64,000 nucleotides of DNA from Gamarada debralockiae (lineage: Eukaryota > Ascomycota > Leotiomycetes > Helotiales > Hyphodiscaceae), in contig NXFV01001589.1 in NCBI GenBank assembly GCA_002803225.1, positions 1 through 64,000 of the forward strand, given 5' to 3'. The position numbers and the translations under genes were made by a program. Shown in pieces: positions 32,901-42,686 of this stretch. The stretch's first letter is position 1. The number at the start of each line of letters is the position of its first letter. The notes below the pieces were generated by a model. The model saw only the letters and a program-made list of their open reading frames with translations, was not told the origin of the DNA and did not search any database.

Positions 32901-34960
32901 TGAATACAGCCGAGACTCATGCCACGAGTTCCCTGGACAGGAGCTGCGTTGTCACGCCAATGTACTGTGCGCCTGAGCTTTCCTCTCGTGAACGAGACCG
33001 GCCTGCATCTGCAGCTTATGACATATGGTCCCTCGGATGCGTTTTTCTTGAAATGGTAACAGTCATATATCGGAAAGACCTACGAACATTCCACAACTTC
33101 CGGTCATTTGGGAGCGGTGATGGGACTTACCACAAGAATTCACAAAAGCTATCACTGTGGATTAATCTATTGTGTGATACCAATGAAAGCCTTGGCTTAG
33201 CACCTCAGAAGGTACTACAAATTATTAGCAGCATGTTGAGCAGAGATTGGACTAAGAGGCCCACTGCCCACAAAATCTTGGACTCTGGCTTATTACTTCC
33301 CTATTTGGCACAGCACGCAGCGGAGGCAAAATACTTCGTGGTTGCAAAGATTCCCACACCTTTGGGGCTTGCAGAAATTCCTGCTGTATGGCTGGAAACC
33401 TGCTGGTTGTCACATAAAACGTGTTTGAGACCCCTCCGAAGGCACTTTTCTCCGTCCCGGCTCATCAATGTTGGAAAGAACAGTAACTTTGTCCATTTGC
33501 AAACCACCATTCGTGATTGGTCGTGTTCATATGTGGCATTGAGTTACTGCTGGGGTACGGGATACGTTCCGCAGACCACCTTAGAGACGTTAGACGAAAT
33601 GTCCAACGGAATCGAGATCTCTTCGCTCACAAACACGTTTGCTGATGCTATTCGCATTACACGAGCTTTGGGCTTCAATTATTTATGGATCGATGCCCTT
33701 TGCATTGTCCAAGATTCCGTCGAGGATAAAATCGCAGAGGTCTCTCGGATGAACGAAATATACTCACACAGTAGCTTGACCATTGCTGTCCTCAACGCTG
33801 ATGCTCAACCGAGCCTCGCTCTTGAACCAAAGCAATTCACCAACACCCTCAACTCTCAAACTTCAGAGTCATCATGTTCAACCTGTCCTAGCAATGGCTA
33901 CAAAAGCCTCGAGCCGTTGGTCACGGAGACCACCACAACCATGCTTCTTGACTCTGCATGGTCAAGCCGCGCATGGACTTACCAAGAGGTCTTACTCTCT
34001 CCCCGAGTTTTGTACTATTCTTCGACAAGAATCGCCTGGGAATGCAACAACAACGGGTGCTTGAAACAAGACACCATCAGCGTGATGCGGAAAACCATTC
34101 ATTCTCTCTCCCAGAAGGACGACACGAACATTACCCAACCCGCAATCGCTGCCAAATGCATAATTAATGTCGATGTCCCTCCACCAACGCCTCCGCCTAC
34201 CACCTCCCTCAAGCTCCGAAAAGTCTGGAGGAAAGTTGTGCGGGACTATTCCAAGCGCCAGCTCACGTACCCAGAAGATAAGCTTCCCGCCGTCGGAGGC
34301 ATCGCTAGCGTCGTTGCAGATGCAAGCAAGAAAACCTACCTTGCGGGAATGTGGAAGGAGGACCTAATCTATTACCCAACTGAGCTGCTCTGGTGTCGAG
34401 ATTTGGCTTCGACGCCGCTCCCAGAACCCGAGTATCGAGCGCCGAGTTGGTCTTGGGCTTCGATTGACGGTCCTGTGGTCTGGCCTAAACATATTTTTAC
34501 CGATCTGGACCTTGACGAAGAGGCTGATGGCGCGTCAAAACTTGAAGTTGATATCTTGGATGTTCGTGCTAGTCCCGTCTCTAGCATGAACCAATTTGGC
34601 GAGGTTGAGAATGGATTCCTTCGAATCAGCGGCCCAGTGATGGCAGTTGGCGTCATCAGACCGAACTCTGAACAACTGGTGTTCATGAATACTCGATGTC
34701 TCTTTGCTTTTGCTCAGTGGGATGTGCTCCACACTGTGCAAGATATACTCAAAGCACCAGATGGAGCGAAAGGTGTCTCTCAGATGCTCCAGTTTTACTG
34801 TTTGCGGATTCTTCCTGGCGCGGGTTTGATATTGCAACCATTCAAGGGATCGACCACTACATTTGAGCGGGTGGGCATCTACTGGAATCAGGATGGAAGT
34901 ACGTCTCCGTTGAGGATGAGAAATGGGATGTGGGAGCGCCAAACAATTAGGGTCGTTTGA
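29984..34960 (+). CDS. Zinc finger - protein kinase - HET domain fusion protein
   Basis: Exons 29984-30298, 30377-30458 and 30738-34960 join in phase to 1539 residues. The N-terminus (1-430) is Ser/Asn/Pro-rich. Residues about 433-583 are Cys/His-rich, including a C2H2-type finger CGFCGSLFADWEERCNHVGL followed by HF. An acidic Asp-rich linker and a basic stretch follow. The kinase domain (about 705-970) has LGHGAFGTV (712), the ATP Lys in FARKTI, SHLDIKPSN (about 829), DFGG (849) and YCAPE. All catalytic residues are present, but HRD is HLD, so this is a non-RD kinase. The HET domain starts about 1064 (YVALSYCWG), then LWIDALCIVQD (1115), MNEIYSHSSLTIAVLNA, AWTYQEVLLSPRVLYYS and QLTYPEDKLPAVGGIAS. 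HET proteins trigger cell death in heterokaryon incompatibility. The joint role of kinase and HET is inference. Starting at 30404 or later is possible. Confidence 0.85.
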
Positions 34961-35519
34961 TCCGAGACGATTTACGTTTTTCCTTCTTTCTGGGCTTGGG
35001 CGTCTTCTCGAATTCTGCTTCGCAAGTAGTTCACTCTTCTCTGTCTTTTTTTCAGCACTGCTCACTTCAGATTGGAATCTCCCAAATATACATAATATTT
35101 ATATACCATATCACCTGCACATGACTCGGTCTATTCTCGGACTCAATAACTGCTTGTTGTATTGACCTCGCCTAAACCTCCTTTTTCTTGCGCCTGCGCC
35201 GGCTCATATCCCCATGGAGTTACCGCGGAGCACGATAAATCCCGCGTCAACGTCGATGTGAGCCTCCAAACTCTTTCGGCGATAGAGTCACAAATATGCA
35301 CGCAATCTTCGAATTCAAACTGGTTATTGGGCATCATTTACGACATTCGAAGAGTCATGTCCAGATGAATACGAATGCATCCTAAACGTGTGCCTCGCGT
35401 GGTCAATACCCGAAGACTGATAACACCGAGCGTGTTCCGCGCCAGAGCTAATTGGTTTAAGCTACGTCCGATCATCTTAACAAGCTTACATTCTGGTTTT
35501 CTTCGTCTCTCATACACCG
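34961..35519. other. 3' region of the kinase-HET gene
   Basis: No gene is supported. Short open frames on both strands lack protein-like features. Confidence 0.45.
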
Positions 35520-35782
35520 TAAGAGCTTGCGGCACAGTTTGCCGTACACTGCGCAAGCGAAATATAAGCGAGGACAGCCCCTTTGAAAAACCTTACAATA
35601 AAACTAAAAGAAAAAAATTTTAAAAATAAAGAGGAGCTCTTTTAAGACATTCTTTATAATTGTAAATAACTGTTTGTTTTCAGAATTAAAATTGACTAAG
35701 TGGTTCTAGAGTAATAAGGCTGTATATATCTAGCTTTTGGGGGGTTTTTCAAGTGTACGGTAAGCTGTGCCGCAAGTTCTTA
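35520..35782. mobile_element. MITE-like element with TIRs and TA target duplication
   Basis: Terminal inverted repeats of about 29 bp (35522-35550 and 35752-35780) match at all but three or four bases around CTTGCGGCACAG and CCGTACACT. Both ends are flanked by TA (35520-35521 and 35781-35782), the target duplication of Tc1/mariner-type transposons. The 259-bp element has no coding capacity, and its centre is very A/T-rich (long A runs near 35607-35635). Confidence 0.75.
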
Positions 35783-36150
35783 CCTTCGAAACTGCAACTG
35801 CATTCGGTTCTTGGCAATTGTCCGATTTATTTTTCTTTCTTATATATACTTTACATACCCCTTTTGAAGCGTTGTGAATATTTTGACGTCTTAAGCCGTT
35901 TATTGTTCTCATCTTGATACCGCCATCCCTCTCAATCAAGTCTTTGGAAACGCGTAGGGCTCGTTTAAAATGTAACGTGCCGAAAGGCCTTTCGTCCTCC
36001 GCCTCTTCCTTTCATGGTCTTCAGGTGTCATGCCACTGGACTTCGTTCTTTTCCTGTGGCTAGCCACTTTTTTTGATTTCCCAACAGACCCGCCCCCCTT
36101 TACCGCACCTCCTTGTTGATAGGTCTAGAATGTACGGTGATATCTAGGGT

Positions 36151-36236
36151 TCAGATAGACCGAGTAGCTCGAGTCAGACCGAGTAGCTTGAGTCAGACCG
36201 AGTAGGTCAGCTCAGACCGAGTAGCTGAAGTCAGGG
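36151..36236. repeat. Imperfect 18-22 bp tandem repeat (AGACCGAGTAG core)
   Basis: Four copies of a unit around GTCAGACCGAGTAGCTTGA lie head-to-tail with a partial fifth. Unit length varies between 18 and 22 bp. It is non-coding. Confidence 0.8.
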
Positions 36237-36554
36237 ACTGTAGATATATGGGATGGATTGAACTTCATATGAAGGAGTAGAGATTTTGAATTGAAGCTTT
36301 CGAAGCCTATTTTAGACTAGCGCTATATGCACCTCAGTATCAGGGTTCTCATATCAACACTCCTAACTTCGAGGAACCTTCTGGCGCCATTTCATACCCC
36401 TCAGAATCAGCCCATTCACCCTGAGGCAGTGTTAATGGGATAATATTCTTGGATGTATGTATACCGCAGCCAAAATTTCAATTTATGGGCGTCGAGATAT
36501 TGTCCAGACGTCGCTTCCAGTTCTCATTCTCAGCGAACTTCTCCCACATCCTAT

Positions 36555-37581
36555 TTAGGCAAACGCTCCGGCATTCCCTCCGGTGCGCTTACGCTTGCTT
36601 GGCCCGCTCTCCAGCTTCTCCTTCACATCTCGTCGATTTTGGAATGCCGCCTCAGCCCCTATCACCAGGCAAGCCTGCGTCCAGTTGAAAAGTATCTTGT
36701 TGTTCGGCATTGCTGCTTTCGGATCTTTGCCCAGTCGATGCTCTCGGCCAATGGAGCCATCAGCCATGTCAACATGGTTGTATCTGCATTCACATAGCTT
36801 TTCCACGTTTACATTCGCTCCTTCTTATGTTCTTCGGTCTCGACAGGGTAATGAGCCCGCTGTGGATATGTAGACGTCTTTTGCCATTGGCCACCATTAT
36901 GTCGTCCACCAGGATTTTCGTCAGAATCCTCTCGTATAGGCGCTTCAGTATATTTGCCAGCTTCTCCGTCCACTTTTCAGTGTCGTAAACTCGCAGTAGG
37001 AGCTCCAATAGAACATGATTCTCGATTCATCGTGTCGACAGATATGCTTTGTGAAATAGGTTACTTTGAGTAGCTTTTGGCGTAGTTGAGGAGCAGATCT
37101 TGGCAGCGCTTTGGATCATGAACCATATCGAGAACAACGAATTTTCGACTTCTGAAATCACATATCTTGTCGTCTAATATTGCATTGATTTGTTCCAAAG
37201 TATGGCCGTCTTCTTGGATCGAGGTTGATTACTGATCTGGTGGAGGAGCCAGGTTGCCCTACTTACAGGTGCCGTTTCTGCGTCATCTGGATGCTGCTCA
37301 AGATCTTGCTCAATGTTCGCGACGGTTTCCTGGCTTCGATCTGCTTCAATATCTTCCTCAGCGTATTGTATGTTGAGCTCCACCTATTCTATATCTCCTT
37401 CTAGTTGGACGATCGTCGATTGTAATTTCACGTCGTCTAGATCGATCTCTAGAGTGCGTCGTTGAGGCTTCAAGCGAACTCTCAATAACTGCAGCTGGCG
37501 TTTCAATTGACGGAGTTCTGCCATGGTGACTACTCTTGACTGTATGTCGTAGGAGAGGGGGTTATCCAGAAGCAATATCAA
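36555..37581 (-). pseudogene. Decayed gene with coiled-coil N-terminus
   Basis: The minus strand reads MAELRQLKRQLQLLRVRLKP into an acidic coiled coil, then an in-frame TAG at 37384-37386. The same frame continues with ELNIQYAEEDIEADRSQETV and ATWLLHQISNQPRSKKTAIL to 37174. Further fragments in shifted frames follow, for example LLRVYDTEKWTEKLANILKR (about 36950) and FNWTQACLVIGAEAAFQNRR (about 36660). One nonsense codon plus shifts indicate a broken gene. The family is unknown. Confidence 0.4.
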
Positions 37582-37818
37582 AATCGGCGTGGGATGATTT
37601 TGATCGTAAAGTCGGACAAGTCAAAGTGATCAATTCAATTGAATAAGTCAAAGTGAATGACCCAGTCCTGAAAAAGAGAATCTGCGGAAGCGAATATTCA
37701 CATCTCTTCAAACATCTATCTCAAATCTTGCGCCCTCTCCAAAAACTTCTTACGTCTTTCATCAACTACGACAACAAACCTATCAAATCTCCTAGCCCTA
37801 CTCGTTGATCAAGTCAAG

Positions 37819-39936
37819 ATGGAGGTTACTATGTACATCGAAGTGAGAGACTTCCGCAAGACACGAGACTACTTGAAGACCAGTCTCATGGAGGGAAATT
37901 GGGAGCTGCCTAAGATGAAGTCAACTTTGGATAGAAACCTTGTAAGATCTGCGACAAGTATTATTTATAAAGAGAACACTGACCTTGGTAGGCTGCACAT
38001 CAACCCCTCCCAGCTTTGGTTTCGATGAGAGTACATATCGACATTAACACGGAGCCTCTGGTTGCTGGACAGGCCGGCCGGTTGAAAGCCGAGCCTCACG
38101 ATATCCTAACGATTCCTCACCTTTGCCTGCAGTTGGCGAAAGCCTCCGAATTCCTCTTCCACAGTGTTCTGGACGACCAGGTGGAAATTTGTCTCCCCAA
38201 AGACACCAAGAAGTAAGCATGCTAGATTCCTTGAAGCATCTTCACAAGCCACATGACGCCCTTGTCCATTCCTTGATTTTGCCGTGAAGCCACACTTCTC
38301 TCCTTCTGCTATCTACAGCTGCTAGTGGAACAAATACTTATTATGCGGTTATCTAGGTATGAAGGACGAAGCCATGACAAGATCTACTACGAGAACGCCA
38401 TCAAGACTCACATCGAAAAGATCTCCAGAAACTCCCTATCCAAAGGTCTGGATGTTACCAAGATGCTTGTCTACCAGAACATCGATTCCGCCGATTTCCG
38501 ACAAGCTATGAAAGGCGAAGCGAAGGTGGGAATTAAGTGGTTCAGAGACCAGGTCACCAACGACATCTCCTATTACGTGTATTCAGACCAATGGAAGGCC
38601 ATATCTTATGACTTCGTTCATCATGGAGCCGTCCGACATATCGCAGCCGAAGATACCCTCCGTCGAGACCTCAAGAAGATCGTTAGGTACGGAACTGGTA
38701 TGATGATGTATGACTTCTATCGCCACTGTATTCAAATAAAGGCGGGTGAGAACACACCCAACCACCCTAACGAAGACGAAGGATGGGAGAAAGTGAAGCT
38801 CAACTACCAGTCAAGCACTAGTTGGGGTCCTATGAGTGGAATCTACAAATCTCTCGACCGGCTGCCTGCCGCTGCTAACTTCACGAAGAAGAAGCAAGTC
38901 AAAAAGGCGAAAGCAGCGAACACATTTTCGGCGGGTGATTGGACAGGCTCAGATGCAGATGATACTTCCTCTGGCCAAACCAAGTACGGACCCGACGGTG
39001 AGGACCAAGAGATCGATCACTTCTCAACAATACAACCTGATATTAAGATTGAACCCAAAACCGAGGATATAGGAAGAGATATTTCACCATTTACGGTTGA
39101 GTCTGGCTTCTGGGATGGGCTGCGGTTGCCGGAACAAACTTTCAACGATGATGATGCAGCTCTCTCCGAAGCGAGTGGCGAGGGGGAGAGCCTCATATCT
39201 GCTAGTGACTTTGAGCCTGAACACGAGTTCAGTTTCCGTGAGTCTTGTCCAACCTTCATATCTAGATAATTTGTCCCTCTTTTGCTTGCAAATCTGGACA
39301 AGTCTTGCTAACGGATCATCTGCCATAGAGCCTGAGCCCGGATCATTTAGTGCGACAATAGAGCATGTCAATAGATGGTTAGGAAGCAAGCCCGCAACCC
39401 GCTTCGCCTCGATACAGATACATGAAGGGCCCAAAGATGTGTTTGGATCTACGATCATCCTTTTTGGGATTCCTACCCAGGTGATATCTGGAACGAGAGG
39501 AGACTTGGATTTCATACATTACGGGTTTCCTGCTGGCACAGCGGCTTGGGAGGCAGAATATGGGTTTATTCAATGGAAGGGGTTCCGGGAAATATCACAA
39601 GCTCTTTTTTTCCGTCACGGTGGACTCAACAGCTGGATGTACCGTGATCTTCTTCCAGATCCTGCCTTAAGTTTCGATGGCTGCTCCAGTTGCCAAAAGT
39701 CTTGCTACTGTTGGTGGGCTAATATGCGGTTCTTCAGAAAAGAGTTGGAGGAAGACATCATCAACGACCGCATGGTGCTGTGGGTATCGCAGGTGGTAGA
39801 TCGAAACCCTCAACAACTGCTAGCGGTTTGGTCAAACTCGGATGAGGACAATTTCTCTCGCAGACGCACCTTCTGGCGAGACCAGCTCCGAAAGGGACCT
39901 CCTCGAGATTTTTGCACCACTGCGTCCTGGCGTTGA
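37819..39936 (+). CDS. Hypothetical protein, 610 residues, no recognised domain
   Basis: Exons 37819-37941, 37992-38212, 38357-39237 and 39329-39936 join in phase (introns 50, 144 and 91 nt). The acceptor at 38356 (ATCTAG) gives LPKDTKKYEGRSHDKIYYEN; a nearer AG would break the frame. The first half is mixed-charge and helical (KSTLDRNL, LCLQLAKASEFLFHSVLDD, DVTKMLVYQNIDSADFRQA). Residues about 270-395 are acidic and low-complexity, beginning with a Lys-rich stretch (KKKQVKKAKAA) that could be a nuclear signal. The last 200 residues are globular and rich in Trp and Cys (CSSCQKSCYCWWANM). An overlapping +1 frame (39842-40033) reads ERDLLEIFAPLRPGVD and DEEENSGTGVWKRWLYDAAA, so the true C-terminus may lie there through a missed intron or frameshift. 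Confidence 0.6.
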
Positions 39937-40333
39937 CATACAAACGATTATCGATGAAGAGGAGAATAGTGGTACTGGTGTGTGGAAGCGTTGGCTGTAC
40001 GATGCAGCTGCCTGGCTTGCGGACGACCCTTGAGACGCTCCCCATTAGAGCAAAATTCAAGTCTCCGGAGTAGTAGGATGGGTGGTATGGTCATCAAGTG
40101 CACTCTCACAGAGCTATTGCCCTTTGGGCTGAAAAGCAGTAACACAAACAATTTATTTTAGTCATTTCTGAACGTATTCGGTTTGCGGGTGCGGCATACT
40201 CGAATCCGACATCAAAGGTGATACTTGTCCATCTTTGATATCCAAATTGATGTGACCCTTTTGGTCGACAATTTTTTTCTGACATTCCTGGGGGTCCTTT
40301 CTATCAAAGAGTATAGAGTAAGGCAAATGTGCA

Positions 40334-40567
40334 ATGGAAGAGACGCTCAAAAAACCCTCCAACATGTCAAGTCTTGGAGGTGCTTATTATTTGGGGAATC
40401 TCTCCTTGGCAGAGCTGGATCATGCTCATTTGAATATCAATCCGCGCTTCTTAGTTCCAGCACACAGTGAAGACTTTACAGATGCGAATGCGAAGGTTGG
40501 CGATGAGGAGAAAAGGAAGAAAGGAAATCCACGGCGACGGGAGAGGAGGAAGCCGAGCGTGATTTAG
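40334..40567 (+). CDS. Possible small hypothetical protein (77 aa)
   Basis: An open frame beginning MEETLKKPSNMSSLGGAYYL has a Lys/Arg-rich tail (KRKKGNPRRRERRKPSV). Composition is plausible for a short nuclear protein or a last exon, but no homologue, splice partner or promoter is recognised. It may be non-coding. Confidence 0.2.
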   Translation: MEETLKKPSNMSSLGGAYYLGNLSLAELDHAHLNINPRFLVPAHSEDFTDANAKVGDEEKRKKGNPRRRERRKPSVI

Positions 40568-41816
40568 GCGAAAGATCGTTCGAGACCCCTTTTTAGTTGC
40601 TCCTTTCGAAATATGGCACCGATTATTTTGATTGCATGGACTCCAAGAATTTTGACAGCACGCCCAGAAACTACAGTACACAACCTCCAAACCGCAGGTG
40701 CTGACCCTTTCAGCCTTTCTCTCCAACCGAAGGTCTCGATCTTCTTTCTCTCGATTTCGTACAGTAACTCCTTGGCATGACATAACGCCCATCAATTCCT
40801 ACCCAAAGTCCCAAACCTTAAATAAAATACGAAAGGAGGAACCGTCCGCGGGGTAACCCCCCAAATCCATCCTCGCTCGCCTCGCTTCAACACCGGCTCA
40901 CTCACCAAGCCGCCAAAATCTGACAATTGCAACACCAGCCACGTTGATCCCAATCAGTTGTCTGGACCCCTTGTCTTTGGCTTAAATGTTACGGAATCGT
41001 ATTTAAGAATTCTTGGCTGCTGATTTGGTATCGTCGCGAGCTTCGTTTGAATTAGTCTGTTTGGGAATAGATAGGTGTGTTACGAGTAGATGGGGAGAGT
41101 ATTTTAGTGTCGAGCTGAAAGATTCGTGATTGTTGAGTATCATTGAGTGATTAATGCAGCTGTGCATGGAAGAAGAATCACGGATCTAGCTGAAATGACG
41201 AATGGAGAAGCGATTGATACACAAAGGATGTTCCATTTTAAGATATATGTATATCCCGAACTTTTTTCACCGCTGAAACCGTCGTCATGAATGTCCAATC
41301 CATATTCATTCAAATGATCCGAATGATCCGAAATCCAAAGCCTGTGATCCAGCCATTCTAGAAAACACCCCCGCAAAGCCCCTTAAGACAACCATCCAAA
41401 TCCTTATTTCCTCCATCCATCTAAATTGGGACCGATCCTTTCCTGCGATACGAAGGGGAAATTGTTGTTCCAACACAATTGTTTTCGTGTGACCAGAAGG
41501 CAAAGATAGGCACGGAGGCGCCCAAATTCGGAGAGAAAATTCGATTCCTGGGAATGACAAAAGGAAATCTGATACGTCACGTATCGTGGTAACGACACGA
41601 GATGATCAGGCTGCGTGGTGCAGTAGTGAGATGCACGTTTCGTGCATATGTAACGATGTGTTGCAAGAATATATATGCAAGTATGCGCTCTCCCAGACCC
41701 GCAGTGAGTTTCGCACATGAAAGTGGTTCCCAACTCCTATGTCCTGCGGGTCCCGTAATTACGTATGTATTTTACCTCCCAAGACGAGAAAAGGGGGCCA
41801 TTCTAGATCCTCGTGA
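40568..41816. other. Gene-free spacer
   Basis: No coding region is supported. Several overlapping open frames on both strands (for example 41404-41733 minus) look random. Confidence 0.45.
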
Positions 41817-42686
41817 TCAGACGGTGGAGATGGTGGCGTCGTTCTTCTTGCCCAGCAGACTCCATCGCTGCTTCTTTTGCTTCTGTTGTGGCACGGCTGT
41901 CGTGGAAGCCACAGGTGCCTTGGCCAAGACGGGAGGGCTGTCATAGAGTGGAGCTTCACCGAGCTTCCGGGTCGTACTTGTGTGAAGTTTATCGAAGATG
42001 TCCTTCTCTGCGTAAACTATTGGTTGTGGTCGGATTGACATGCGGTTGGGATTTTGTGGCATCTCGAGGTTATCTGATGAGTTGGAGGTAGTGGAATTGC
42101 CAGAGCTGACAACCGGCGAGTCGTCTGTGTAAGAAGTGAGTTGATTGCTCAATTGAGTAGCTAATATTGCGAAAGGGTGTGACTATTTTAAGGAAGTTGA
42201 TGGTGTACCTTCGCTTTGCATATTGCTGGCCAAGGGACTTGGACCAATGCTGGGCCCAATACCCGAGTCATGATATGAATGGCCTTTCGAATGCTTTTGT
42301 CGTTTCGGTACTAGTTCAGTCTTTTCGAACGAATAGTTCAGATCTCCCCCTCGATCAAACCACGTTGGGTTGTAGCTGCTGTAACTGCTGTTCCGTGGAA
42401 GAGGTGGTGCTTTACTTGGACCGGCCGCAGCGTTCATGTATGACACTGTTGACAACGAACTTCCCGTCCTGCTGATAACCATCTGACTCCTCCGTTTGTG
42501 CTGCTCCCTAATCTTTGGGCGATCCTCATAGTTCCAACTCGACGGGGCACCACTCAACGCATCGAAAGCTGCGTGGGTAGGAACATGTTTGTATGGGACC
42601 TTGACCTCGGCCTCCTTTTCTTTCTCCTTCTCCTTGTGTTGCTTCGCTGCCTTCTTCGACAGTTTTATCTTTGAGAAAACGGACAT
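41817..42686 (-). CDS. Conserved fungal hypothetical protein (MSVFSKIKLSKKAAK family)
   Basis: Exons 42686-42209 and 42124-41817 (84-nt intron) join in phase to 261 residues. The start was placed at MSVFSKIKLSKKAAKQHKEK because this basic, lysine-rich opening looks like a conserved N-terminus; the open frame upstream has no such character. Segments YKHVPTHAAFDALSGAPSSW and REQHKRRSQMVISRTGSSLS resemble a widespread but uncharacterised Pezizomycotina protein, from memory. The remainder is Ser/Pro/Asn-rich and disordered, with a basic end (QQKQKKQRWSLLGKKND). No enzymatic motif or membrane span is present. Confidence 0.7.
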
